From NCBI RefSeq assembly GCF_017352155.2, contig NZ_CP071462.1, positions 434,001-498,000 of the forward strand: a DNA stretch of 64,000 nt. The letters are read 5' to 3'. Within the stretch, counting starts at the first letter, position 1. Each line of letters begins with the position of its first letter. The position numbers and the translations under genes are program-made. Shown here piece by piece: positions 26,688 to 34,929 of this stretch. The DNA comes from Haloterrigena alkaliphila (GTDB lineage Archaea; Halobacteriota; Halobacteria; Halobacteriales; Natrialbaceae). A model generated the notes under the pieces. That model did no database searches. It worked only from the letters and a program-made list of their open reading frames with translations, and had not been told where the DNA came from.

Positions 26688-26969
26688 GTGTCCCGTCGGA
26701 TTCGCGACGGTTCAGACTCAGGCAGGCGCCTTATCCCGTCCGACTGGATACGGGCTGACGCGACGATCGAGTTTGCTCTCCGCTTCCTGATACTGGCTGG
26801 TGGCGCGACCGCGATCGCCGTCGGCGTCGTCCTCCTGAGCAGCGGCGTCGTCGACGTCGAACTCGGTGAGCAGTTCGGTTCCGGCGTCGTCACGGGCCTC
26901 TCGCTCCTGGTCCTCTCTCTGGGTATCGCCGCCTGGTACGAACTGCAGGAGAGTCGCTCGGGCCCGTAA
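26688..26969 (+). CDS. small two-helix membrane protein, start uncertain
   Basis: The reading frame starts with GTG at 26688 and gives 93 residues with two hydrophobic segments (FALRFLILAGGATAIAVGVVLL and FGSGVVTGLSLLVLSLGIAAW). The N-terminal 25 residues look less coding-like, so the true start may be further in. No family recognised. It lies 16 bp after the ERCC4 remnant. Confidence 0.45.
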   Translation: MSRRIRDGSDSGRRLIPSDWIRADATIEFALRFLILAGGATAIAVGVVLLSSGVVDVELGEQFGSGVVTGLSLLVLSLGIAAWYELQESRSGP

Positions 26970-27004
26970 CGCCGTCGAGCGTCTGAATCCACGCCGCCGA
27001 GCGC

Positions 27005-27862
27005 CTAGTCGGAGTGATCCGTCGACCACACCGATCGCATCGGGACCCACCCATCTTCGGGATCGACGTGGCCCGCGAGGACGGCGTTGAGAACCGCGCC
27101 GAGCAGGAGACAGAGCCCGCCCAGGTACACCCACGTCAGGATCAACAGGACCGCGCCGGCGATCCCGAACAGGGCGACGCTCTCCGAGGCCGTGACGTAG
27201 ATTCGGAAGCCGACGGCCAGGACGGTCCAGGAGACGGCGGCGAACGCCGTTCCCGGCAGCACCTCGGCGACCGAGACGTCGGGCTGGGGAAACCAGTAGT
27301 ACATCGGGAAGAAGACCACGAGCAACAGCGCCGCGAGCAGGACGGTGTTGAGACCCGCCGACCAGACCCCGCCGACGACCGTCGAGAGGCTGATCCCGAC
27401 CACGCTGACCAGTGCGACGCCGACCGCGACCGTGGCCGTCACGAGGGCCGTGTTGAGCGCCGTGACGAGCGCGATCGTCGTCACCGTACTCACGTACGAC
27501 TCCTCCTTTCGAGCACCGTAGACGTCCGTAAACGCGCTGTTGACCGCCTGAAACAGCCGGACCGCGCTCCAGAGGAGGATCGCAACCGCGAACACCGCCG
27601 CCCGCCTTCGGGCACTGGTTCCGACGCCCCCCTCGAGGCCGCCGTCGGTCACCGCCTCGTCGAGCCCCGCCGCGCGCTCGAAGGTCGCGATCAACGGTTC
27701 GAACGAGTCGGTGAACGAGACGGCGACGAGCGCGAGGATCGCCAGCGGGACGAGCGTGTTGAACGCGTGGTAGGCCAGTCCCGCCGATTTGACGCTGAGC
27801 TGGCGCTCTCGGGCGACCGCGGCGACGTCGCGGACGAAAGCGAGGCGACTCGAGTCGGCCAT
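27005..27862 (-). CDS. YihY/BrkB-family membrane protein
   Basis: The 285-residue protein has about six membrane helices and family landmarks: SAGLAYHAFNTLVPL near residue 25, LFQAVNSAFTDVYG near 103, and ILTWVYLGGLCLLLGAVLNAVL near the end. It was once misannotated as ribonuclease BN; the present view is an inner-membrane protein of unknown, perhaps transport, function. The loop GGLEGGVGTSARRR between helices is a low-complexity insert. It is a single gene. Confidence 0.85.
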   Translation of the reverse strand: MADSSRLAFVRDVAAVARERQLSVKSAGLAYHAFNTLVPLAILALVAVSFTDSFEPLIATFERAAGLDEAVTDGGLEGGVGTSARRRAAVFAVAILLWSAVRLFQAVNSAFTDVYGARKEESYVSTVTTIALVTALNTALVTATVAVGVALVSVVGISLSTVVGGVWSAGLNTVLLAALLLVVFFPMYYWFPQPDVSVAEVLPGTAFAAVSWTVLAVGFRIYVTASESVALFGIAGAVLLILTWVYLGGLCLLLGAVLNAVLAGHVDPEDGWVPMRSVWSTDHSD

Positions 27863-28010
27863 AGTCGGGCGACAACGGCACGGCTGAAATCGATTCCGTC
27901 GAGACGCAATGCGTGACGACGGCCGTAGGGGACGACTCGAGACGATGGCCGGAGAGAACGACTCGAGACGAAGCGGGACTCGAGGAGCGGGCCGGGTGAA
28001 TCGACGCGCG

Positions 28011-28217
28011 CTATTCGTCGTGGACGACCGACTGCACGTGGCCGACGACGCCGTTTTTCAGTTCGACCTCAGGTCCCTCGGGTTCGTCGCCGTAGACCGT
28101 CGCGACCTCGCCGACGATCGGTTCCGCGTCCGTCGACTGGACGTCCTGATCGCCCTGTACGACCTCGACGGTGACTCCCTGTCGCAGTTCCTCGGCGGTC
28201 GGTCGTTCGTTGGACAT
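28011..28217 (-). CDS. YwbE-family (DUF2196) small protein
   Basis: The 68-residue acidic protein has EELRQGVTVEVVQGDQD, GEVATVYGD and EVELKNGVVGHVQSVV, matching the small YwbE beta-barrel found in bacteria and archaea. Its molecular role is unknown. Length is normal for the family. Monocistronic, about 90 bp from the msrB stop. Confidence 0.72.
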   Translation of the reverse strand: MSNERPTAEELRQGVTVEVVQGDQDVQSTDAEPIVGEVATVYGDEPEGPEVELKNGVVGHVQSVVHDE

Positions 28218-28307
28218 GCCCGGTGGTCCGGCGGTCGCGTCGAAAAGGGTAGTGCCTGCACTCGTCTCATACCGCGCCGAGACCGAATCGGGGGGACGGG
28301 CGCGGTC

Positions 28308-28733
28308 CTACTCCTCGTCGAACTCGAGGGCCACCGAGTTGATGCAGTACCGTTTCTCGGTGGGCTCGGGGCCGTCCTCGAAGACGTGGCCGAGGTGGCC
28401 GCCGCAGTTGCCACAGAGGACTTCGGTGCGTCGCATCCCGTGGCTGGTGTCGGTGCGCGTCTCGACGCGGCCGTCGTCGACGTCGTAGAAACTCGGCCAG
28501 CCGCAGCCGGATTCGAACTTCGTCTCCGAGTCGAACAGTTCGGCGCCGCAGCCGGCGCAGACGTAGCTGCCGTCTTCCTTGTGGTCGACGTACTCGCCGC
28601 TGAACGGCGGTTCGGTGCCGGCTTCCCGCAGGATGCGGTACTCCTCCTCGCTCAGTTCGGATCGCCACTCGGCGTCGCTCGCGGGGAGGTCGTCGTCCGC
28701 CCCGCGCTCGTGCGCGTTCGGTTCGTGTCCCAT
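28308..28733 (-). CDS. msrB: peptide-methionine (R)-S-oxide reductase
   Basis: MsrB repairs methionine-R-sulfoxide. The 141-residue protein has both zinc knuckles (CAGCGAELF and [12 protein letters not shown]), SGCGWPSF, and the catalytic Cys in [12 protein letters not shown] at the end. The ATG at 28733 is chosen because the family-like sequence begins shortly after it. No MsrA is seen in the window. It is followed upstream by a small zinc-finger gene on the same strand. Confidence 0.93.
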   Translation of the reverse strand: MGHEPNAHERGADDDLPASDAEWRSELSEEEYRILREAGTEPPFSGEYVDHKEDGSYVCAGCGAELFDSETKFESGCGWPSFYDVDDGRVETRTDTSHGMRRTEVLCGNCGGHLGHVFEDGPEPTEKRYCINSVALEFDEE

Positions 28734-28783
28734 ACCTCCGTCTAGGCGCGTGACGCCCAAGAGTCTGTCTGCGCTCGAGCGAC

Positions 28784-28945
28784 CTACCGACTCGTGATCA
28801 CGTCTGTGCTCTCGCAGTCGGGACACTGGGTCATGCGACCCAGTTTCGGAACGTCGATCCGACGCCACGCGTCGTCGCCACCGGGCGCTTCGAAGCCGCA
28901 GTTTCGACACTGTGACGGGCCGATCGCGTGTGGTTCACTCGCCAT
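28784..28945 (-). CDS. 53-residue CxxC zinc-finger miniprotein
   Basis: Starting at ATG 28945 ([13 protein letters not shown]), the product has [10 protein letters not shown] and CPDCESTDV, two CxxC knuckles bracketing a short beta region, like other haloarchaeal zinc miniproteins. It is upstream of msrB on the same strand with 50 bp between, so co-expression is possible. Function unknown. Confidence 0.65.
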   Translation of the reverse strand: MASEPHAIGPSQCRNCGFEAPGGDDAWRRIDVPKLGRMTQCPDCESTDVITSR

Positions 28946-29126
28946 GCGTCGTCGTATGTCACTGAATAGCATAGGTGTTATTCACGCTGATCCTGACTGT
29001 CCCCATCCCCGATCGATCGACGGCAGAAAATTGGTCCGGCGATCGCGTCCCCACCCGGAACGGCGACCGAACGCGCAGCACCCGCGGCGATCGCGGTCGC
29101 GGCGATAGCGGTCGGAACTGGAACGA

Positions 29127-29705
29127 TTAGTCGGACCGAAACGCCGGCAGGTCCACGTGATCCCGGCCGTAGTTCGTCCGTTCGGACGAGCGGTCGGTCA
29201 TCACCTCCTCCGTCCGGCGCGGCCCGTCCATCGGGCGGTGTGGCTCCGCGTCGTCGGCCAGCGCATCGAACCGGTCGAAGACGTCGATCGTTCGATCGCC
29301 GTCGCGACAGGGTGCGACGTGAAGGAGGTCGTCGTTCTCGTCGAACTCGGCGACCGCGATCGTCGGCAGTCGCCAGACGTCGCGCGATTCGCCCGTGATC
29401 GACGATTCGACGTGCGCGTTCCGGAAGAACGGCTCGAGGCGGCGATCCGTGCGAGCCGCCCACGTCTCGAACGCCTCGAGCCGCCGTTCGATCCGCTGAA
29501 GCTGTGGAATCCGAACCGCGCGGTCGACGCCCTCGACCTCGACTTCCTTCCCCCAGACGCCGACCTCGACCGACTCGATCGACGCGGTCGACGCGAGTTC
29601 GTCGAGTCGGTCGAGGGCGCGTTCCTGGGTCGGACCGGCGCTCGAGGGGGCGAACGATCGGATCCACAGTTCGACTGTCGCGGGTGTAGGGGTGGGGTTC
29701 GACAC
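29127..29705 (-). CDS. uncharacterised haloarchaeal protein (HTH-annotated family)
   Basis: The 192-residue protein has no membrane segment. The first part (TVELWIRSFAPSSAGPTQERALDRLDEL) and WGKEVEVEG form an alpha/beta pattern, followed by SSITGESRDVWRLPTIAVAEF and a polar C-terminus. This matches my memory of a haloarchaea-restricted family annotated as helix-turn-helix or DUF proteins. I see no clear DNA-binding helix, so I leave function open. Confidence 0.55.
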   Translation of the reverse strand: MSNPTPTPATVELWIRSFAPSSAGPTQERALDRLDELASTASIESVEVGVWGKEVEVEGVDRAVRIPQLQRIERRLEAFETWAARTDRRLEPFFRNAHVESSITGESRDVWRLPTIAVAEFDENDDLLHVAPCRDGDRTIDVFDRFDALADDAEPHRPMDGPRRTEEVMTDRSSERTNYGRDHVDLPAFRSD

Positions 29706-30002
29706 GGTTGCTCTCCGGTGAGGCCGTCTACGGAACTGTACTAAAGTGTTGGCAGAACCGTCATTTCCCCTGAAATATCGGCGGACGGCGCCTGTGGCGA
29801 ATTCGCGAGCGTCGAGGGCCGTCGGCGGCGGGTTGAGATCGGCGGTCGGTGACGGTACTGAGGGGCGGCGATCGGTGACGGTGCGAAGGAGCGGCGATTA
29901 CCGACGGCGGCTTCGGAGACCGAGGTGGCGCGCCGAGGCGTTCCCGGTCCAGTCGATCCGAGACGCACACATTCACGGTCCCCGGCCGCCAACGCTGCAC
30001 CG

Positions 30003-31244
30003 ATGACCGTTTCGCGAACCGTCGAACTCGAGGGACACATCATCGACTCGGGGACGATGGGCAACTGTTTCGGGGCCGTGATGGACATGGGCGGCGAGTT
30101 CGAGGTCGAGGAGTTCGAGGTCGGCCGCCACAAGCACGCGGAGACGTACTGCCGGATGCGGGTGATGGCGGAGACCGAAGCGGACCTGCGGGCCATCCTC
30201 CACGAACTCAACCAGCAGGGGGCGACCGTCGCCGACCCGCGGGACGCGACGCTCCACGAGGCGCCGGAGGACGGGGTCGTCCCCGTCGACTTCTACTCGA
30301 CGACGAACCACCCCACCTTCGTCCGCGTCGACGGCGAGTGGATCGAGGTGGAGGACGCCGAGATGGACTGCGCGCTCGTCGTGGAACGAGGAGAGCCGGA
30401 GGACGGCGAGCGTCCGCGCGTCCAGACGAAGGTCCTCAACGCCGTCGAGGAGGGAGACCTCATCGTTACGGGCGAAAGCGGCATCCGGGTCGAACCGCCG
30501 GAACGCCCCCGCAACGGCGGCGGTTCCTTCGGCTTCATGCAGGGCGGCGTCTCCAGCGAGCGTCCCTCCGCGTCGCTGATCGAGGAGATCGCCGACGAGA
30601 TGCGCGAGGTTCGGGAAACCGACGGCAACGTCCTCGTCGTCTGCGGCCCGGCGATCGTCCACTCCGGCGGCCGCGACGCGCTCGCGGACCTGGTCCGCGA
30701 GGGGTACGTCGACGCGCTGTCGGCCGGCAACGGCTTCGCCGTCCACGACTTAGAGCGGGACCTGTACGGCACCTCGCTCGGCGTCGACACGGAGAAACTC
30801 GAGCACCCGCGGAAGGGGCACAAACACCACATCTACACGATCAGCGAGATCGCCCGCCTCGGCGGGATCGAGGAGGCCGTCGACGAGGGCGTCGTCGACG
30901 AGGGCGTGATGTACGAGTGCGTCAGCAACGACGTTCCCTACGTCCTCGCGGGATCGATCCGCGACGACGGGCCGCTGCCGGACACGATCACCGATTCGAT
31001 CGAGGCCCAGAACGCGATCCGCGAGCAGGCCCAGGAGGCCGACATCGTGCTCATGCTCGCGACGCTGCTGCACTCCGTCGCCGTCGGTAACTGTCTCCCC
31101 TCGACGACCAAGACCGTCTGCGTCGACATCAATCCCGCCACCGTCACCCAGTTGCTCGACCGGGGTAGCGCGCAGGCTATCGGAATGGTCACCGACATCG
31201 GGACGTTCATCCCGATGCTCGCCGAGGAACTGCTCGAGGAGTGA
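30003..31244 (+). CDS. archaeal ornithine cyclodeaminase, TIGR00300/LOR-SDH family
   Basis: The 413-residue protein begins MTVSRTVELEGHIIDSGTMG and contains VVCGPAIVHSGGRDAL, GNGFAVHDLERDLYGTSLG and CVDINPATVTQLLDRG, the pattern of the family first named for a LOR/SDH conserved region and later shown in a methanogen to be an ornithine cyclodeaminase (ornithine to proline plus ammonia). Haloarchaea commonly lack the canonical proline pathway, so this is a likely proline source. The ATG at 30003 fits the conserved start; an open frame upstream is not conserved. Monocistronic. Confidence 0.8.
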   Translation: MTVSRTVELEGHIIDSGTMGNCFGAVMDMGGEFEVEEFEVGRHKHAETYCRMRVMAETEADLRAILHELNQQGATVADPRDATLHEAPEDGVVPVDFYSTTNHPTFVRVDGEWIEVEDAEMDCALVVERGEPEDGERPRVQTKVLNAVEEGDLIVTGESGIRVEPPERPRNGGGSFGFMQGGVSSERPSASLIEEIADEMREVRETDGNVLVVCGPAIVHSGGRDALADLVREGYVDALSAGNGFAVHDLERDLYGTSLGVDTEKLEHPRKGHKHHIYTISEIARLGGIEEAVDEGVVDEGVMYECVSNDVPYVLAGSIRDDGPLPDTITDSIEAQNAIREQAQEADIVLMLATLLHSVAVGNCLPSTTKTVCVDINPATVTQLLDRGSAQAIGMVTDIGTFIPMLAEELLEE

Positions 31245-31439
31245 ACACCCGAACTCCCCGGTTGTCCGCCCGAAGCGTCCGTTTTTTCCGCCGTGTGCCA
31301 GAGAGGCTGGGGCCGCGATAACCCAGCGTGGACGCGACATCCCCGACACGCGACGCCCCGTCCATCGCGCTGCGGTAGCGACGTCCTCGACACGCGTCGC
31401 CCGGTTTCGTTATGGGGTTCTGGCGCGAAGTAGCGCCCG

Positions 31440-33077
31440 ATGGGCACCGGGAACGACCTCGCAGCGGCGACCCTCGAGACGCTCCCGATCACCGTCGCGG
31501 TCATCGACGGTGACGGCGAGATCCTGTCGACGAACCGAGCGTGGCGGGAGTTCGGCCCGGACGACGCCGCCGACCACGTCGGCGTCGACTACCTCGCGAC
31601 GGCGGACGTCGACGACGAACACGCCAGACGGGCCGTCGAGGGGCTCGAGGCCGTCGTCGAGGGCGAGCGCGAGACGTTCGCGATGGAGTACCCGTGCCAC
31701 TCGCCCGACGAGAAGCGGTGGTTCCTGATGCGGGCCAACCGGTTCACCGTCGACGGCGCGGTCCGCGTCTCGATCCTCCACCTCGAGATCACCGAGCGGA
31801 AGCTGGCCGAAATCGCGGTCGAGGAGACCGCCGCGGAGCTCCGCGAGGAGCACGAGGCGCTCGAGCACGTCCTCGATCGCATCGACGGCCTGCTGCGCGA
31901 GGTCACCGACGCCGCCGTCGGCGCGGCCACGCGCGAGGAGATCGAGCGGCGGGTCTGCGAGACGCTCGTCGGGACGGACCCCTACGTGCTCGCCTGGATC
32001 GGCCGCCTCGACGCCACGAACCGTCGGCTCTCACCCCGCGAGTGGGCCGCCGACGGCGACGCCGCCCTCGAGGACGACGAACTCGTCCTCGGCACGGACG
32101 AGACCCACCCCGCGGTCCGGGCGCTCGCGGACGGCGGGGTACAGGTGATACAAGACCTCGAGGCGTTCGACGACGCGGAGCGCTGGTGGCCGGCGGGAGC
32201 CGGCGACTCGTTCCGATCGGTCGCCGCCGTGCCGCTGACCTACGGCGACGTCACGTACGGCGTCCTCACCCTGTTCGCGACGGACGCGGACGTCTTCGGC
32301 GAGCGGGAACTGCTCGTCCTCGACTCGCTGGCCGGGACGATCGCGACCGCGATGAACGCCCTCGAGGCTCGCCGGATGCTCACGACCGACAGCGTCGTCG
32401 AACTCGAGATCACCGTCGAGGACCCGTCGCAGTTCGTCGCGGCGCTGGCAGTCGCGCTCGAGACGGCACTCAGCTATCGCGGCCTGACCTACGCGGAGGA
32501 CGGGACGCCGCTGGCGTTCTTCCAGGCCGACCGGGCCGTCGAGGCCGTCCCTCCGGCGGCGGAAATCGACGGTGTCTCCGACGTCACGGTGCTCTCCACG
32601 TACGACGACAGCGCCCTTCTCGAGGTCGCGATCGACGACGCCGTCGTGACGGGACTGTCCGAACACGGGGCCGCGATCCGTCGGTTCGATGCGGCGACTG
32701 CGGGAAACGAATCCGCGCAGACTGCCGCCCGCGAGGTGGGCGTCGATCTCACCGTCGACCTTCCGACCGCCCAGTCCGCGCGCTCGGTCTACGATCTGCT
32801 CGATCGGACGTACGACGGCGTCGAACTGGTCAGCTACCACGAGACGGATCAGCCGCCCCAGACCCCACAGGACGTCGTGGCTCGACTCGAGTCCTCGCTG
32901 ACCGATCGGCAGCTCACGGCGCTGCGGAAGGCCTACTTCGCCGACTACTTCGAGTGGCCGCGCAACGTCTCCGGCGACGACCTCGCCCAATCGATGGACA
33001 TCTCCCGGTCGACGTTCCACCAGCACCTCCGGGCCGCCCAGCGGAAACTCCTCGACGAACTGTTCGATAGCGCGTAA
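31440..33077 (+). CDS. Bat-like PAS-GAF-HTH_10 regulator upstream of crtB
   Basis: The 545-residue protein has an N-terminal PAS/PAC (about 5-120, VAVIDGDGEILSTNRAW), a GAF domain (about 150-300, FRSVAAVPLTYGDVTYG), a bacterioopsin-activator region and a C-terminal HTH_10 (SLTDRQLTALRKAYFADYF, then STFHQHLRAAQRKLL). Bat in Halobacterium controls bop and a phytoene synthase gene under low oxygen and light. Direct adjacency to crtB here makes a role in carotenoid control plausible, though unproven. The smaller size and lack of a receiver separate it from the 987-residue paralogue at 23 kb. Confidence 0.82.
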   Translation: MGTGNDLAAATLETLPITVAVIDGDGEILSTNRAWREFGPDDAADHVGVDYLATADVDDEHARRAVEGLEAVVEGERETFAMEYPCHSPDEKRWFLMRANRFTVDGAVRVSILHLEITERKLAEIAVEETAAELREEHEALEHVLDRIDGLLREVTDAAVGAATREEIERRVCETLVGTDPYVLAWIGRLDATNRRLSPREWAADGDAALEDDELVLGTDETHPAVRALADGGVQVIQDLEAFDDAERWWPAGAGDSFRSVAAVPLTYGDVTYGVLTLFATDADVFGERELLVLDSLAGTIATAMNALEARRMLTTDSVVELEITVEDPSQFVAALAVALETALSYRGLTYAEDGTPLAFFQADRAVEAVPPAAEIDGVSDVTVLSTYDDSALLEVAIDDAVVTGLSEHGAAIRRFDAATAGNESAQTAAREVGVDLTVDLPTAQSARSVYDLLDRTYDGVELVSYHETDQPPQTPQDVVARLESSLTDRQLTALRKAYFADYFEWPRNVSGDDLAQSMDISRSTFHQHLRAAQRKLLDELFDSA

Positions 33078-33082
33078 TGGTT

Positions 33083-33274
33083 CGAAAATCAGCGGTGCTG
33101 ATTTTCGTCATCACGAGAGACGGTACCGCCGTCTCTCGAACGACTTCGTTCCGCGGACCGTGCGAGCGGGCGGGCTGCGAGGCGGTTTCACCGCCTCGAA
33201 CGAGACGGACGCGGAGCAAAGCTCCGCGAGCAGCCGAACGGGCAAAGGCCATGAGACGACGGCGTCGCCGTCTC
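33083..33274. repeat. array of six adjacent hairpins
   Basis: Perfect inverted repeats follow one another: 33083-33107 (11-bp arms, CGAAAATCAGC), 33114-33138 (10-bp arms, CGAGAGACGG), 33138-33151 (GAACGA/TCGTTC), 33178-33198 (8-bp, CGAGGCGG), 33210-33228 (8-bp, CGCGGAGC), and 33253-33274 (GAGACG/CGTCTC). Arms differ between hairpins, so they are not copies of one unit. The first starts 6 nt after the regulator's stop and may end its transcript; no T-run follows. Confidence 0.7.
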
Positions 33275-33316
33275 GCGGCCCGCGAGCAGACGCAGGCCCG
33301 ACTAGTAAGGGGTAGC

Positions 33317-33327
33317 TATTTTATAAG
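33317..33327 (+). promoter_or_regulatory. crtB TATA-like box
   Basis: TATTTTATAAG is the clearest TATA-like sequence in the area. Standard spacing predicts transcription from about 33350, giving a leader of about 30 nt to the crtB ATG and leaving the hairpin array outside the mRNA. Confidence 0.6.
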
Positions 33328-33379
33328 CAACTGTCGTACGGAATACATCCCTCAGCTGTCAGTTGGGGCGAGACAGAGA

Positions 33380-34330
33380 ATGCAACAGGAACACATCGAC
33401 GCGGGCAAGGCCATCCAGCGGCGCACCGGCAAGACGTTCTATCTGGCGACGCGGTTCCTTCCGAAACGCGTTCGCCACGCCACGCACGTCCTCTACGCGT
33501 TCTTCCGGATCGCCGACGAGGTCGTCGACGACGCCGACGGCGTCCCGCCGGCGCGCCAGCGGGCCGAACTCGAGTCGCTTCGCGCTCAGGCGCTGGGCGA
33601 AACCGGCCCCGAGGAACCCGTCCTCGAGGCGTTCGACGAACTCCGCCGGGAGTACGACATCCCGGATTCGGAGATCGACTCGTTCGTCGACGCGATGCAG
33701 TCCGACATCGACACCGGCCGCTACGAGCGCTACGACGACCTCGAGCGCTACATGCGGGGGTCGGCGGCCGCGGTCGGCGTGATGATGACCGCGATCATGG
33801 ACCCCGACGACCCGGAGGCGGCGCTCCCGCACGCGATCAAACTCGGCGACGCCTTCCAGATGACGAACTTCCTGCGGGACGTCCGCGAGGACGTCCGCGA
33901 GCGCGACCGGATCTACCTCCCGCAGGAAACGCTTCGCGCGCACGGCGTCCCGCCCGAGCAGGTCGAGCGCCTCGAGTACTCGGAGGACTTCGCGGCCGCG
34001 ATGGCCGCCGAAATGAAGCGGACCGAGGACCTCTATCGGGAGGGCGTCGCCGGAATTCGGTATCTCCCCGCGGACTGTCAACTGCCCGTCCTGCTGGCGG
34101 CCGTGCTCTACGCGGAACACCACGCGGTCATCCGGGGACAGGAGTACGACGTCCTCACCGCGGAGCCGTCGCTCTCCGCGGCGCGAAAGCTGTGGTGTCT
34201 CGCGAAGACGCGCTGGCACTGGCACTGGAACCGGGACCCGGAGGCCGTCTTCAAGCGCGTGTCGGCCGTTCCCTCCCTCGAGACGGATCGACGCGAACCG
34301 GGCCGCAGCAGCCGCGTCCCGACGCGGTGA
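33380..34330 (+). CDS. crtB: phytoene synthase
   Basis: CrtB condenses two GGPP molecules to phytoene, the first step to bacterioruberin. The 316-residue protein has the first aspartate-rich motif DEVVDDAD near residue 49, the second DVREDVRERDRIYLP near 170-184, and RGSAAAVGVMM. The ATG at 33380 (MQQEHIDAGKAIQRRTGKTF) matches the typical haloarchaeal start region; longer open frame runs through the hairpin array and is rejected. A Bat-like regulator lies upstream, and crtD-lyeJ-cruF lie convergent downstream, so the local pathway is nearly complete. Confidence 0.93.
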   Translation: MQQEHIDAGKAIQRRTGKTFYLATRFLPKRVRHATHVLYAFFRIADEVVDDADGVPPARQRAELESLRAQALGETGPEEPVLEAFDELRREYDIPDSEIDSFVDAMQSDIDTGRYERYDDLERYMRGSAAAVGVMMTAIMDPDDPEAALPHAIKLGDAFQMTNFLRDVREDVRERDRIYLPQETLRAHGVPPEQVERLEYSEDFAAAMAAEMKRTEDLYREGVAGIRYLPADCQLPVLLAAVLYAEHHAVIRGQEYDVLTAEPSLSAARKLWCLAKTRWHWHWNRDPEAVFKRVSAVPSLETDRREPGRSSRVPTR

Positions 34331-34374
34331 TCGTCACGGTTCGATTCCCGCGCTATCGGGGATCCATCGCGGAA

Positions 34375-34536
34375 TTATTCGGAAACGTCCTTCGCCTCGA
34401 GCGCTTCGGTCTCGGCGACGACGAACTTTGCCAGCTCCCGTTCCGAGTGAGTGGCCACGAGGTGGTCCTCGAGGTTCTGATCGCGCATCAGTTCCTCGCG
34501 ACAGAGCGGACACTCGAGCGGTGTTCTGGTCGCCAT
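34375..34536 (-). CDS. 53-residue C2H2-type zinc-finger miniprotein
   Basis: From ATG 34536 the product is MATRTPLECPLC, REELMRDQNLEDHL and VATH, a classic C-x2-C...H-x4-H finger, followed by an acidic helical tail EAKDVSE. Such single-finger proteins are common in haloarchaea; their targets are mostly unknown. It is convergent with crtB with 44 bp between stops. Confidence 0.65.
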   Translation of the reverse strand: MATRTPLECPLCREELMRDQNLEDHLVATHSERELAKFVVAETEALEAKDVSE

Positions 34537-34769
34537 ACGCCTCCCACGGGCCGCACGAGCAAAAGACTGGAGCGCGCACGTTCGGCCCTCGCCGCAGACC
34601 GGTCCCCGATCACTGGAACGGTCCGATCCCGGAGTCACTGGTGCGGGGGCGATTCCGGAGACGCGTCGTCCGACCGCGATCACGGCGCTCGAGCGGCCTC
34701 GTCGTCATCGTTCCGGACCCGAAACACGTTGGGAGTACGGTGATCCCAGTGGACGTTCGTCGTGACGAT

Positions 34770-34922
34770 ATGGCAATCACGAGCAAGCAGAAGGCGGTCG
34801 TGGCCTGTACCGGCTGTAGCGCGATTCTCCCCGCCGAGGTGCTCGAGGATGGGGCGTTCACGCCGATAGGATCAGAGGACGAGTGCGCCTGCGGCGCGTC
34901 GACGTTCCGCCGACTTCGCTGA
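34770..34922 (+). CDS. 50-residue zinc-ribbon miniprotein, paralogue of the one at 54145
   Basis: The product has CTGCSAILPAEVLEDG, FTPIG and ECACGASTF, giving a CxxC...CxC zinc site. The pattern C-x2-C-x-A...A-x-E...DG-x-F-x-PIG-x2-D-x-C-x-CG...F is shared with the 63-residue protein at 54145. Starts upstream in frame exist but lack this conservation. It lies between crtB and the end of cruF (convergent), with only 7 bp to the cruF stop. Function unknown. Confidence 0.65.
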   Translation: MAITSKQKAVVACTGCSAILPAEVLEDGAFTPIGSEDECACGASTFRRLR

Positions 34923-34929
34923 GCGCGGC

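Larger units (their letters stand above)
33078..33379. other. 302-bp intergenic region: hairpin array and crtB promoter
   Basis: The first two thirds is packed with short inverted repeats (33083-33274) and the last third holds a strong TATA-like box. The crtB frame is open through the whole region, but that upstream reading is built from the palindromes and is not protein-like. Confidence 0.6.

Noticed and set aside
33077-33379. Extended N-terminus of CrtB through the hairpin region
   Set aside because: The added 101 residues are arginine-rich translations of palindromes, and a TATA box lies inside.
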